A stretch of 64,000 bases of DNA from Anaerolineales bacterium. GTDB lineage: Bacteria > Chloroflexota > Anaerolineae > Anaerolineales > UBA4823. The first letter of the stretch is position 1. The number at the start of each line of letters is the position of its first letter. This document shows, piece by piece, positions 55,769 to 64,000 of the stretch. Under the pieces are notes generated by a model. The model was not told the origin of the DNA and did not search any database. It saw only the letters and a list, made by a program, of their open reading frames with translations. Where the stretch lies: assembly GCA_025057645.1 (NCBI GenBank), contig JANXBJ010000009.1, forward strand, positions 1-64,000, written 5' to 3'. A program made the position numbers and the translations under genes.

Positions 55769-57136
55769 CTAAAGTTCGGATGATTCCTCGTTGCCGAGGA
55801 CATGAGCCTGATAGCGTTGCCAAGTGCGCGGGGCAAACTCGCGCGCCCTGGCGGCCACCGCTGCTTCATCGAGGGTCAGGATTCGGCGGTCCTTCATCAA
55901 CACTCGTCCGTTGACGATCGTGGTCGTCACCATGCTCTCGTGGAAGCCGAAGACAATGTGCCATGGCAGATTCTCTGCGGTTAGCGGGGTATGGGGATGG
56001 TAATCAACCAGGATTAAGTCTGCGAAAGCTCCTTCCTGAAGAACGCCCAGCGGGGCTTCAGTGAAAAAGCGCCCCGCCAGTGCAGCGTTGTTGTAGATCG
56101 CCATGTCGGCAATGAGATTTGCCGGCATTCGTCTGGGGTCGCGATGCCACACCTTCTGAACGAGATAGGCGAACTTCCATTCCACCCACATCGTAGAAGG
56201 AAAGCCATCGGTTCCCAAACATACCGGCACACCAATGCGCAGCAAGGACTCCACCGGAGCGACGCCCACGGCATTGTTCATGTTCGAACGAGGTTGGTGA
56301 GTGACCCACGAGCCGCTCTCGGCAAGAATTTCCATCTCCCGGGCGTCGACATGCACGCAGTGGGCTAAGATCGTATTGCGTCCGAGAATGCCGTGGCGAT
56401 GGAGACGGTCAACCACGCGCAGCCCCCATTTCGCCAAACTGTCGTATTCATCGGCTTCGGACTCGGCAACGTGGAGGTGAAACCCCACTCCTTCGGGCAC
56501 GGCTGCACGACAGCGCTCAAGAGTCCGATCCGAGAGCGTCAGGCTTGCATGAAGGCCGAAGCTCGCCCGCACCAAAGGGCGTTTTCCACCCTCACAAGCC
56601 TTCAAAAAGCGCAGATTCTCTTCGATCCCCGCTTGGGTTTTCTCGGGACCATCGCGGTCGCTGACCTCGTAACACAAAACTGCCCGTAAACCGGCTTTCT
56701 CCACCTCTTCTGCAATCACATCCAGAGAGCCTTCAATGGCATTCGGAGAGGCATGGTGGTCGATGAGCATAGTTGTCCCGTGACGAATAGCATCGGCTAA
56801 CATCACCTGGGTGGACAAGCGCACGTCCTCCAGGGTGAGAGAGCGGTCCAGCGGCCACCACAGCTTCTGCAGAATCTGGGGAAAATCTTTCGGAGCTGCA
56901 CCGGGGATCGCCATGCCCCGAGCAAAGGCGCCGTAAAAATGGGTATGGGCACAAAGGTTGCCCGGCATCACATACTGTCCCTCGGCATCCAGCCTTTCCT
57001 CTTGGGGGTAACGGTCCAACAGTTCCCTCTGAGGAGCGATCTCGACAATGCGTCCATCGGCGATCCGCATTGCCATTCCCTCAAGGATCAGGTTTTCCAT
57101 TTGCCAAGTAATTAGGGTGCCGTTGGTGATAATCAT
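55769..57136 (-). CDS. SsnA-type amidohydrolase/deaminase
   Basis: The 455-residue metal-dependent hydrolase has the amidohydrolase landmarks: PGNLCAHTHFYGAF (first HxH), LHVAES, LAHCVHVDAREMEIL and CLGTDGFPSTMW. The MNNAVG segment and length resemble SsnA (putative aminohydrolase) and guanine/S-adenosylhomocysteine deaminase relatives. ATG 57136 is preferred because GGAGAGG precedes it; 36 upstream codons are not conserved. It is directly linked to npdG. Substrate is unknown; a purine or pterin deaminase is a reasonable guess. Confidence 0.82.
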   Translation of the reverse strand: MIITNGTLITWQMENLILEGMAMRIADGRIVEIAPQRELLDRYPQEERLDAEGQYVMPGNLCAHTHFYGAFARGMAIPGAAPKDFPQILQKLWWPLDRSLTLEDVRLSTQVMLADAIRHGTTMLIDHHASPNAIEGSLDVIAEEVEKAGLRAVLCYEVSDRDGPEKTQAGIEENLRFLKACEGGKRPLVRASFGLHASLTLSDRTLERCRAAVPEGVGFHLHVAESEADEYDSLAKWGLRVVDRLHRHGILGRNTILAHCVHVDAREMEILAESGSWVTHQPRSNMNNAVGVAPVESLLRIGVPVCLGTDGFPSTMWVEWKFAYLVQKVWHRDPRRMPANLIADMAIYNNAALAGRFFTEAPLGVLQEGAFADLILVDYHPHTPLTAENLPWHIVFGFHESMVTTTIVNGRVLMKDRRILTLDEAAVAARAREFAPRTWQRYQAHVLGNEESSEL

Positions 57137-57463
57137 CCTCTCCTCACTCTGCGGTATCCTGAGCGAACACGGGGCTGACTCCGAGTTTGCCCTTATCGAG
57201 ATGCCCTGGAAACTCGGCACAGCCCAATTATATCCAAATTGCATCTGAAATGCTCAGGATGCTCGCCTTCTCCCTCGAGGAAGCGGAAACATGGAGGGGA
57301 CCGCCTTGTTTTCGACCCGTTTTGCTTTGGCTTCCACCAAGCCCTCATCTGGACTTGTCCCATAGGCTTTGTTCCGAATCCCCCAGGACTCCTGCTAGGA
57401 TGCAAAAACTTGGAGAGAAGCTTTGCACCGGCTCGGCTTCCCTCCAAGAGAGACCTGACCACT
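57137..57463. other. intergenic region between the amidohydrolase and yceI genes
   Basis: Contains the ribosome site of the amidohydrolase gene at the left end. No promoter, gene or terminator is convincing; small frames are shadows. Confidence 0.4.
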
Positions 57464-58006
57464 TCAGGCAACCGCTTGGGTCTGCTCCTCTTTGATCATC
57501 TCGATCTCAATGTTGATGTGCACGGTCTCACCCACAAGCCAACCTCCGGCTTCCAGAGGCACATTCCACTGCAACCCCCAATCCTTGCGGTTGATCGTGG
57601 TGGTGGCAGAAAAACCTGCAGACGTGTGCCCAAAGGGGCTTTTCACCGTGCCGTTGTATTCGACCTCTAGCGTCACCTCTTTAGTCACATCTCGGATCGT
57701 TAAGTCGCCGACGATCCGGCCACGGTTAGAGTCGAGCACTTCAATCCGCTTGCTCTTGAAGGTGATATAAGGGAATTTCTCAACGTCCAGAAAGTCGGGC
57801 GACCGCAGGTGAGCATCGCGCTGGGGCTCACGGGTGTTAATGCTCGCCGCTTCGATTTTGACTTCGACACTGGAACGGGTCGGATTTTGCTCATCGAATT
57901 CCACCGTCCCTTCAAAGCGTTCGAATCGCCCTCGCACGTTCGAGATCATCATATGACGGACGGTAAAGTTAATCTCTGAGTGTGCCGGGTCAATTTTCCA
58001 AGCCAT
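57464..58006 (-). CDS. YceI-family polyisoprenoid/lipid-binding protein
   Basis: The 180-residue protein has the YceI lipocalin-like pattern: WKIDPAHSEINFTVRHMMISNVRGRFERFEG in pieces, the LRSPDFLDVEKFPYITFKS motif, and DLTIRDVTKEVTLEVEYNG. No signal peptide is present, so it is cytoplasmic here, unlike periplasmic E. coli YceI. It binds polyisoprenoid or amphiphilic ligands in characterised relatives. It follows a MarR gene by 103 bp in the same direction and is probably under its control. Confidence 0.93.
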   Translation of the reverse strand: MAWKIDPAHSEINFTVRHMMISNVRGRFERFEGTVEFDEQNPTRSSVEVKIEAASINTREPQRDAHLRSPDFLDVEKFPYITFKSKRIEVLDSNRGRIVGDLTIRDVTKEVTLEVEYNGTVKSPFGHTSAGFSATTTINRKDWGLQWNVPLEAGGWLVGETVHINIEIEMIKEEQTQAVA

Positions 58007-58109
58007 AGCAACTACCTCCTCGACTTAGGGTGTGGTGAAAAATCTCTGGGCCTCTAGCCCAGCTCGAGACCAAGCCGCAAAGGAAAAAAAACGCTCCAGC
58101 TCTGTTGGT

Positions 58110-58583
58110 TCACTTCTTCTCCCCCTCTTTTAGGACTCGCTCCCTTTTTCCGAGCTTCTTACACAACCGCCCCAAGGTCTCTTGCTCCTCGGGGGTTAGG
58201 ACCGCAAATTCGTCAACGATCGCCTTCACTTGACATGGCAAAACGCTTTCGACTTTGCGCCGTCCTGCATCGGTCAAGTGGACGGTGATGAAACGACGGT
58301 CATTGGGATCGCGCTTGCGCACAACGTAGCCCTGCCGCTCGAGATTATCGATCACCAACGTGAGATTGCCACTGCTCTTGAGAATCTTGTGCGCTAGCTC
58401 GCTCTGGCACATGCTCCCCAGGTGGTAGAGCGCCTCCATTACCCCGAACTGGCTTGGGGTGAGCTCTGCCAGACAGCCGCGCTGTGCCAGCCTGCTCTCT
58501 AACGACTCGGCTGCGCGCATCAGCTTAATGAAGGCGTTCAGGGCGCGGATTTCCTCTTCAGTGCCGTTATAGTGCGTCGGCAT
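58110..58583 (-). CDS. MarR-family transcriptional regulator
   Basis: The 157-residue protein has the MarR winged-helix core: LTPSQFGVMEALYHLGSMCQSELAHKILKSSGNLTLVIDNLERQGYVVRKRDPNDRRFITVHLT (read in pieces), with the D-x-R wing. Its promoter carries a perfect 15-bp palindrome near the start of transcription, so autoregulation is likely. The target is probably the downstream yceI gene. No Shine-Dalgarno sequence is obvious before ATG 58583. Confidence 0.93.
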   Translation of the reverse strand: MPTHYNGTEEEIRALNAFIKLMRAAESLESRLAQRGCLAELTPSQFGVMEALYHLGSMCQSELAHKILKSSGNLTLVIDNLERQGYVVRKRDPNDRRFITVHLTDAGRRKVESVLPCQVKAIVDEFAVLTPEEQETLGRLCKKLGKRERVLKEGEKK

Positions 58584-58609
58584 GTCCGTTTGAGTCTAAA
58601 TCATTTGAT

Positions 58610-58624
58610 GTTGAATACTTCAAC
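58610..58624 (-). promoter_or_regulatory. MarR operator palindrome
   Basis: GTTGAA-TAC-TTCAAC is a perfect inverted repeat just downstream of the -10 box of marR. Its position over the predicted start fits repression by the MarR product. Confidence 0.7.
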
Positions 58625-58627
58625 GTA

Positions 58628-58655
58628 TTAATACATAAATCATCAAAATTGTCAA
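58628..58655 (-). promoter_or_regulatory. marR promoter
   Basis: On the minus strand TTGACA (58650-58655) and TATTAA (58628-58633) are separated by 16 bp. Confidence 0.7.
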
Positions 58656-58890
58656 GATTATGTTCGAGTTTGGAGAGAGCTTCTCGACCAACCCTTGTCC
58701 TCCTCAAGAGAGTGGGATAAGACCCGCACCTTTGTCCGCGTCGAGCTTTCACGTTGCTACCGCCCTTTAGAGCGAGGCTGACAGAAGGTTGCCCCGCTTC
58801 GTGCAGAAGTGGACCTCTTGCAGGGAAGCCTACCCTGCGTTCCTCTCCGACTCGAGAGGAGTGCCGGTCAAGCTGGCTTCTATCCCTCGT

Positions 58891-59772
58891 TCAGCGGAAG
58901 ATATAAATCCCACGACGAATTTCCCAGCTTTGGGCGCAATTCAAGCAAATCATTTGCATAGGCAGGGCTTCGAACTTTGTCCCCCGACAGGCCGGGCAGG
59001 CGAAAAAGCCATCTGGCGCAGAAGTTGTGGGGGTGCCGCTGGCTTGTGCCAAGACGAACACGCTGGGACTTAACTGCCACCAATCCCCGGTATACTGCAA
59101 AAGGCTGTCCATAGCCACCAAAAGCTTGAGCGGGACTGTGCGCTTGAGAAACCCGAGTCGAAAATGGGAGACGGTGAGCTGACGCCGGAGACGAAAGCCG
59201 GCCTCCTCCAACCAGCGACGGATGGCGCGAGGATGAAAATCAAAATTCAGCTCGGCAAACTCGATCGGGCTGAGGTCAAACGGACTCCAGCGCTGCCGCC
59301 CGGCCAAGTAGCGCAGGATCGCCTTGAGGTTTTGTTTGTTGGCATACTCCAAGAGGAAAATCCCGCCCGGTTTTAGCACATGCCGCACCTGCTGGAGCGC
59401 CAGCTTCGGCTCGGAGAGATGGTGGAGGGTGCGGATCATTGTCGCAGCATCGAACAATCCGGCGACGAAAGGCAGGCGATATGCATCAGCAGCCACGTAA
59501 AGGAAGCGATCCCCCTCCCCTAAGCGATGCCGAGCTTGCTCCAACTGGCTAATCGAATAATCGAGCAATACAATGCGCCGATAGGTGGCATAACGCAGGG
59601 TATTGCGTCCGGCGCCAGCGCCGATTTCAAGCAGCAACTCGCCGGGCTGGGTGAGCAGACGTCGGATGGCAATTGCTTCGACTTGGTCCTCGTAGTCTCT
59701 TTCCCCCTTCTCCCAGAAGCTCTGCTGGTAGTCCGAGCCTTCGTAATCGCAAATTGGAAGACGAGGCCTCAT
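58891..59772 (-). CDS. SAM-dependent methyltransferase with C-terminal zinc ribbon
   Basis: The 293-residue protein has motif [18 protein letters not shown], motif II VLLDYS, motif IV-like [13 protein letters not shown] and post-motif [13 protein letters not shown], followed by a zinc-ribbon tail with four cysteines (CPACRG and [10 protein letters not shown]) of Trm112 type. It overlaps the UDP-glucose dehydrogenase stop by four bases (ATGA), suggesting a role in polysaccharide or lipid modification. The target molecule is unknown. Confidence 0.85.
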   Translation of the reverse strand: MRPRLPICDYEGSDYQQSFWEKGERDYEDQVEAIAIRRLLTQPGELLLEIGAGAGRNTLRYATYRRIVLLDYSISQLEQARHRLGEGDRFLYVAADAYRLPFVAGLFDAATMIRTLHHLSEPKLALQQVRHVLKPGGIFLLEYANKQNLKAILRYLAGRQRWSPFDLSPIEFAELNFDFHPRAIRRWLEEAGFRLRRQLTVSHFRLGFLKRTVPLKLLVAMDSLLQYTGDWWQLSPSVFVLAQASGTPTTSAPDGFFACPACRGTKFEALPMQMICLNCAQSWEIRRGIYIFR

Positions 59773-61079
59773 CGCTCGTTATAATATCCCCTTCCAAGGC
59801 CTCGGTAACGGAATCCCAACTCGCGCATCATCTTGGGGTCGTAAATGTTACGCCCGTCGAGGAGAACCGGTTGCCTCATCACACTCTTAATGCGTTCGAG
59901 ATCCAACTGCTTGAACTCGTTCCATTCCGTGACCACGATCAGGGCATCACACCCCTCGGCCAGTTCGTACGGGTCTTTACACATCTCCACTTGGGGAAGG
60001 ATCGTACGGGCCACCGGCATGGCTACTGGATCGTATGCCCGCACTCGGGCACCCGCTTTGGTTAGCAGGTCGGCGATAGTAACCGAGGGTGCCTCGCGCA
60101 TGTCATCCGTGTTGGGCTTGAACGAAAGCCCCAGCAATCCGACCACAGCCCCCTGAAGGTCGCCCAGCATCTCGCGCACACGCCTCACCGCCAAGCGACG
60201 ACGGTCGTCGTTGATTTCCATTACGGCGCGCAACAATTGAGGATGACGGCCCTTTTCCTCCGCCATAAAGGCCAACGCCTTGACGTCCTTGGGGAAGCAC
60301 GAACCACCATACCCCAAACCGGCATCTAAGAACATCGGCCCGATACGTTGATCGTAGCCCATCCCGATCGCCACCTCCTTCACGTCCGCTCCAAGCGCCT
60401 CGCAAATGTTGGCGATTTCGTTAATAAAAGAGATTTTGGTTGCCAAAAAGGCGTTCGAGGCGTATTTGATCATCTCAGCAGTGCGCAAATCGGTGATCAT
60501 GATCGGAGCGCGCAGCGGTAAGTGCAGTTGGGCGACCTTCTCTGCTGCCTCGCGATCGGTTGAACCTAACACCGTACGATAGGGTTGCATAAAGTCCGCT
60601 ATGGCCGAACCTTCGCGCAGGAACTCCGGGCAGGAAACCACCCAGAAGGGGATGGGCTGCTTCTGATGTTGGCGGATAATGTCGGCTGTCCAGTCGCCGG
60701 TGCCCACGGGGACGGTAGATTTGTTAACCACAATCAGGGGAGCGGTCATATTCTCGGCAATGCTGCGCGCGGCTTGGGCAACGTAGCGCAAGTCGGCCTC
60801 GCCATCTACCCCTGAAGGAGTGCCGACAGCGATGAAGACGAACTCGGTGCCATCGAGGGCCTCGGCATAGGAGGTGGTGAAGCTGAGCCTTCCCGCCCTG
60901 ACATTGCGCTCAACCAGCTCCTTGAGGCCGGGTTCGTAAATCGGCATGATCCCCTTTTTCAACCCTTCAATTTTTTCCTCATTGATGTCCAGGGCAATCA
61001 CTCGATTGCCCAGATCGGCAAAGCATGCCGCAGTGACTAGCCCCACATAGCCTACCCCGATGACGCAGATCTGCTTCAT
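59769..61079 (-). CDS. ugd: UDP-glucose 6-dehydrogenase
   Basis: The 436-residue enzyme oxidises UDP-glucose to UDP-glucuronate with two NAD. It begins [22 protein letters not shown] (NAD motif), has [21 protein letters not shown] with the family FLREG signature, the catalytic cysteine in [15 protein letters not shown], and ends in a UDP-binding domain ([16 protein letters not shown]). ATG 61079 precedes the Rossmann motif; 27 codons upstream are not conserved. GDP-mannose dehydrogenase is excluded by the overall match. It supplies uronate sugar for envelope polysaccharide. Confidence 0.95.
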   Translation of the reverse strand: MKQICVIGVGYVGLVTAACFADLGNRVIALDINEEKIEGLKKGIMPIYEPGLKELVERNVRAGRLSFTTSYAEALDGTEFVFIAVGTPSGVDGEADLRYVAQAARSIAENMTAPLIVVNKSTVPVGTGDWTADIIRQHQKQPIPFWVVSCPEFLREGSAIADFMQPYRTVLGSTDREAAEKVAQLHLPLRAPIMITDLRTAEMIKYASNAFLATKISFINEIANICEALGADVKEVAIGMGYDQRIGPMFLDAGLGYGGSCFPKDVKALAFMAEEKGRHPQLLRAVMEINDDRRRLAVRRVREMLGDLQGAVVGLLGLSFKPNTDDMREAPSVTIADLLTKAGARVRAYDPVAMPVARTILPQVEMCKDPYELAEGCDALIVVTEWNEFKQLDLERIKSVMRQPVLLDGRNIYDPKMMRELGFRYRGLGRGYYNER

Positions 61080-61220
61080 AAGCCCCAACTCCTCGGTGTG
61101 AGATTGTGACTTCCGAATCTTATCACAATCCGCACCATCCCTTAGCCAATCTTGGCTCACTTCGGGATGAGCGTCACGGTTTGCGAATGACCTCTGTCAC
61201 TTGCAAATTCCCCAAAAAAA

Positions 61221-61236
61221 CTCTAATATATATGAG
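61221..61236 (+). promoter_or_regulatory. possible Rrf2 operator
   Basis: CTCTAATATATATGAG is an imperfect 16-bp palindrome 39 bp before the Rrf2 start, upstream of a TATAAC -10-like box (61251-61256). The arrangement fits an autoregulated Rrf2 gene, but the -35 box is unclear. Confidence 0.4.
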
Positions 61237-61274
61237 ATAAATTCTACCTGTATAACCTGAAAGGGAGCGGTGAA

Positions 61275-61709
61275 ATGCAGATCACGCGTCAAGCCGATTA
61301 CGCGGTCCGAGCGGTCACGTTCTTGGCACGCCTGGGCGCTGACCATCGTGCAGCCACGAGCACGATCGCCCAAGAACAGCAGATTCCGCCTTCCTTTTTG
61401 GCCAAGATCGTCTCACAGCTCTCGGTGGCCGGCTTGTTGAGCACATCGCGCGGTGCGCGCGGGGGAGTCTCTTTGGCGAAGCCCCCCGGAGAGATTTCCC
61501 TCTTAGAAGTGGTGGAAGCGATCGACGGTCCGATTGTACTCAATGAGTGCGTTGGGGATCGTGGGGCCTGCAAATTTGTCGAGGAGTGCCCGGTACACCC
61601 GATTTGGTGCGAAGTGCAGTACGAGCTGGTACAAAAGCTAAAGAATACCACCTTCGATCAGTTGGCGAACCCCAAAAAGGGAAACAATTCTCCTTGCGAA
61701 GAAGGTTAA
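61275..61709 (+). CDS. Rrf2-family Fe-S transcriptional regulator
   Basis: The 144-residue protein has the Rrf2 winged helix: MQITRQADYAVRAVTFLAR, then STIAQEQQIPPSFLAKIVSQLSVAGLLSTSRGARGG in pieces. Cysteines at 92, 99 and 105 (C-x6-C-x5-C), with another at 112, match the cluster-binding region of IscR/NsrR-type members. It probably senses Fe-S status, nitric oxide or redox; no isc/suf genes are nearby, so the regulon is unknown. AAGGGAG precedes ATG 61275. Confidence 0.92.
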   Translation: MQITRQADYAVRAVTFLARLGADHRAATSTIAQEQQIPPSFLAKIVSQLSVAGLLSTSRGARGGVSLAKPPGEISLLEVVEAIDGPIVLNECVGDRGACKFVEECPVHPIWCEVQYELVQKLKNTTFDQLANPKKGNNSPCEEG

Positions 61710-61808
61710 GGAGTCGGGCGAGAAACAGATAGTTCTTGCGGTGAAGGACCCTTTCTTGTGGGGGGAATGCGACCGGCGCAAGGAGCGCGCTGGTCGCTCT
61801 TGTTCTTC

Positions 61809-63647
61809 TCAAGGAGTGTATTCCTCGCTACGGTAAACCTCTTTGCCCTCGAAGAAGGTCAATAAGACTTTGGTACGATGAATCTCTGTGGCGGGCACTT
61901 GGAGAATGTTCTGACTCAGGACGATGAAGTCGGCCTTTTTGCCCACCTCGATGGAACCGATTTGCTTTTCCATAAATGCGGCATACGCTCCGTTGATGGT
62001 AAAGCTGGCGATCATTTGCTCAACGCTCACCCGCTCTTGAGGGTTCAGGGGCGTCTTGAAATCGGCGCCAACATAAATGTCCCCCAAGTCGGCGGGGACT
62101 GTACGGGTGACGCCAATCTCAATCGCATAGAATGGGTTCGGCGGCCAGGAAACCGGATAGTCTGAGGAGGAGGCGACTACAATCCCTCGGTCGAAGAAAC
62201 TCTTCATCGGGTATTGGCGGTCCGCACGTTCCCGGCCCACGTATTCGACCGCTTGGGTGTAGTAGGTATCTACAACAAACCAATAGGGTTGAGGCACAGC
62301 CACTACATCCAACTGGGCCATGCGGTCAAGATCCGCCGGGTTGACCAATTGCAAGTGGGTGATCATATTGCGCGAATCGCGGCGGCCATTTTGTTGACGG
62401 GCATAGGCAAAACCATCCAAGGTGATGCGCGTGGCAGCATCCCCGATCGAATGCACATGGATTTGGATTCCAGCGCGGTCGAGGGCGGCACACACCTCGT
62501 TGTACTTTTGAGGCTCCCAGAGCAGCTCGCCGCGCGAGTCCGGCATATGAAGGTAGGGCTCTTCCAGGTAAGCGGTGCTTCCCTCTAAGACGCCATCCAT
62601 GAAGATTTTTGCGCCGACGATCTCATAATATCCACCCTTTTCTTCCTCGATCATTTGCCTAAGCTCATCCACTCGGGTCAAGGAGTCTTCGGGATTGATC
62701 CCTATTGCCATCGGAAAGCGAATTCTCATCTTACCCGAGGCCTCGAACTTGCGCAGGGCTTCGAGCGCTTCGCCCAGCCCTCCGGGCAAGGATGGAATAT
62801 ACACTGTGGTAATCCCCAACGAGTGGGCAAACCCCTGGAAGTATTCCAACCCCTCGAGATACTGCTCGGCAGTATAAGGTGGGATCACCTCGGCTACTAA
62901 ATCCATAGCGGTCTCGCGCAACGTGCCGCTGGGATTGCCAGCGGAGTCGCGTTCGATCACACCGCCCTCCGGATCCGGAGTCTGCTTGGTAATGCCGGCT
63001 AATTCGAGGGCTTTGCTGTTTGCCCATACGCTGTGGTAGTCCTCAGAGTAGAGGACGGCCGGGATGTCGGGTGCGACCTCATCCAACATCGCCGCTGTCG
63101 GCCCCTTCGGCCCGAACACTTGATTCACCCAACCGGCGCCCCGCAGCGCTTCGAGGTCGGGATGCTCTGCGAGAAATTCCCGGATGGCCTGCTGATAACC
63201 TACAACTGAGTCAATCCCGTATAGCGAGACCTCATAGAGGTCTGAGACTCCGGAAGTGGCGTGGGCATGGCTGTCCACGAACGCCGGCAAAACCATGCGA
63301 CCCCCCAGGTCGAACACTTGGGTTGCGCTGCCGATATAGGCTTGCACCCCCCGATAATCCCCCACGTAGACGAACCGGTCGCCCTTTAGGGCGAAAGCCT
63401 CAACAATTAGGCGGTTAGGGTCGACCGTGTACACAAAGCCATTGTGGAAGACGAAGTCGGCAGCTTCGGAGAAGAGAGCTCCCTCAGCGGGAGTCGGGCT
63501 CACAGTGGCTCGGGGGAGGCCTGGCGAAGCGGAGGTGGGAGAGGGCTCAGAGGGGAGGGGGGCAGGTGAAGGTGAGGTGGTAGGTCGGCAGGAGACGCCG
63601 AGAAGATAAAACACAAGAAGAAAGGACAATAGGCGGGACAGTTTCAT
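61809..63647 (-). CDS. extracytoplasmic amidohydrolase lipoprotein (YtcJ-like)
   Basis: The 612-residue protein has a lipoprotein signal with lipobox LGVSC (Cys20) and a Ser/Pro-rich spacer. The mature part is an amidohydrolase-3/YtcJ-like enzyme: VLPAFVDSHAHATSG (HxH), a GAKIFMDGVLEGSTAYLEEPY stretch with the metal-bridging lysine typical of this group, HSIGDAATRITLDG and VVASSSDYPVSWPPNPF. It would hydrolyse amide or imide substrates outside the membrane. Substrate unknown. Confidence 0.88.
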   Translation of the reverse strand: MKLSRLLSFLLVFYLLGVSCRPTTSPSPAPLPSEPSPTSASPGLPRATVSPTPAEGALFSEAADFVFHNGFVYTVDPNRLIVEAFALKGDRFVYVGDYRGVQAYIGSATQVFDLGGRMVLPAFVDSHAHATSGVSDLYEVSLYGIDSVVGYQQAIREFLAEHPDLEALRGAGWVNQVFGPKGPTAAMLDEVAPDIPAVLYSEDYHSVWANSKALELAGITKQTPDPEGGVIERDSAGNPSGTLRETAMDLVAEVIPPYTAEQYLEGLEYFQGFAHSLGITTVYIPSLPGGLGEALEALRKFEASGKMRIRFPMAIGINPEDSLTRVDELRQMIEEEKGGYYEIVGAKIFMDGVLEGSTAYLEEPYLHMPDSRGELLWEPQKYNEVCAALDRAGIQIHVHSIGDAATRITLDGFAYARQQNGRRDSRNMITHLQLVNPADLDRMAQLDVVAVPQPYWFVVDTYYTQAVEYVGRERADRQYPMKSFFDRGIVVASSSDYPVSWPPNPFYAIEIGVTRTVPADLGDIYVGADFKTPLNPQERVSVEQMIASFTINGAYAAFMEKQIGSIEVGKKADFIVLSQNILQVPATEIHRTKVLLTFFEGKEVYRSEEYTP

Positions 63648-63816
63648 TTGGACCTCCTCTGGTGTTAACGGTTGCGGCAGCTTCCCCAGTTAGTTACCAA
63701 TGCTGCGCTCTAGTATTATTTTATTTCAATCAAGAGTTTGGGGGGTCGTCTACGGATTCAAGTTGGAGAGAAAATTAGAAAGGGGGTTCCGGGAGCAGAA
63801 ATCGCCGAGCCTAGGG
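63648..63816. other. intergenic region upstream of the amidohydrolase gene
   Basis: An AT-rich patch (63710-63745) could hold a minus-strand promoter for the amidohydrolase gene, but the boxes are not well spaced (TTGATT then TACTAG, 12 bp apart). Nothing else is supported. Confidence 0.4.
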
Positions 63817-64000
63817 TTATGGGGCTAACACCCCAAGTGCCTTTGTGGGGCAGGCCGTGATGCAAATTGCACAGCCCAGACACAGGGCTGGATCAAGTTG
63901 GGGTGGCTCAAAGGGCTGTTCCTGGTTGATCACCTTTCGCTTGCACAGCATCGCGGCACGGCAAATTCCCTGCTCACACTGATCGGGGTCGCAACGTTGG
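63817..64000 (-). CDS. 4Fe-4S ferredoxin-domain protein, C-terminal part (runs off right edge)
   Basis: A minus-strand frame enters from the right edge and stops at 63817-63819. The visible 60 residues contain two cysteine groups: CDPDQCEQGICRAAMLCK and then the classical cluster motif CLGCAICITACPTKAL, ending GVLAP. The second group matches a [4Fe-4S] ferredoxin motif (C-x2-C-x2-C-x3-C-P). The gene may encode an iron-sulphur electron carrier or one subunit of an oxidoreductase; its N-terminus lies outside the window. Confidence 0.75.
   Translation of the reverse strand, partial: QRCDPDQCEQGICRAAMLCKRKVINQEQPFEPPQLDPALCLGCAICITACPTKALGVLAP

Larger units (their letters stand above)
58584..58890. 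other. control region of marR and spacer to the methyltransferase
   Basis: Holds the MarR operator and promoter (below). From about 58660 to 58890 nothing is recognisable. Confidence 0.5.

Overview
The window looks like a chromosomal segment of a Chloroflexota bacterium, probably class Anaerolineae or a close relative. I infer this from a nearly complete coenzyme F420 gene set (cofC, cofD, cofE, npdG and a FbiB-type nitroreductase), a HrcA/CIRCE heat-shock operon, Pro/Ala-rich lipoproteins, SdrD/GEVED and cohesin/dockerin surface proteins, and secreted proteins ending in a LPLVLR-like tail. No rRNA, tRNA, CRISPR array, IS element or phage gene was seen. Assignments rest on reading translated motifs; no database search was possible.

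Layout. 1-5 kb: 3' part of a coiled-coil DUF3782-like gene, a tungsten/molybdenum aldehyde:ferredoxin oxidoreductase, dcd and a HAD-like gene. 5-12 kb: rpoC with its own promoter and no adjacent rpoB, followed by thrC; then a two-TM RCK protein. 12.6-15 kb: a secreted beta-helix protein behind a strong promoter and a 25-bp palindrome. 15.3-22.9 kb: hrcA-grpE-dnaK-dnaJ-prmA behind a promoter and CIRCE, two small membrane proteins, a pterin carbinolamine dehydratase and a flavin reductase-like gene. 22.9-33.4 kb: a surface and electron-transfer region with a decaheme lipoprotein built of two five-heme/two-EF-hand modules, a DUF3782 protein, Maf, an adjacent dockerin/cohesin gene pair, and facing them an SdrD/GEVED protein translationally coupled to an overlooked 39-codon gene. 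33.6-36 kb: methyltransferase, GT4 glycosyltransferase and a PTPS-like protein with Glu in the catalytic Cys position. 36-44.6 kb: a minus-strand sugar locus (ROK regulator, AraM-like dehydrogenase, DegT aminotransferase, ABC importer, fucose/arabinose isomerase-like protein) behind a promoter overlapped by a palindrome. 44.8-49.7 kb: a NitT/TauT-type importer locus that is decaying or mis-sequenced, with two frameshifted genes, a broken aspartase and a remnant of a second ATPase gene. 50-57 kb: a second full DUF3782 paralogue, cobU, and the F420 operon, which includes an unusual fusion of a pyrophosphatase-like domain to a nitroreductase. 57-64 kb: YceI and its MarR regulator, an exopolysaccharide-type methyltransferase/UDP-glucose dehydrogenase pair, an Fe-S Rrf2 regulator, an amidohydrolase lipoprotein, and the C-terminus of a ferredoxin-like protein.

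How they work together. F420 is made by CofC, CofD, the nitroreductase and CofE, and reduced or oxidised by NpdG. The sugar locus resembles the Bacillus ara operon in content (isomerase, AraM, ABC importer), with ROK control in place of AraR. The decaheme protein, AOR and terminal ferredoxin suggest an anaerobic or microaerophilic electron economy. The most unusual items are the pyrophosphatase-nitroreductase fusion, the duplicated decaheme/EF-hand lipoprotein, the cohesin/dockerin pair, and the coupled 39-residue peptide gene.
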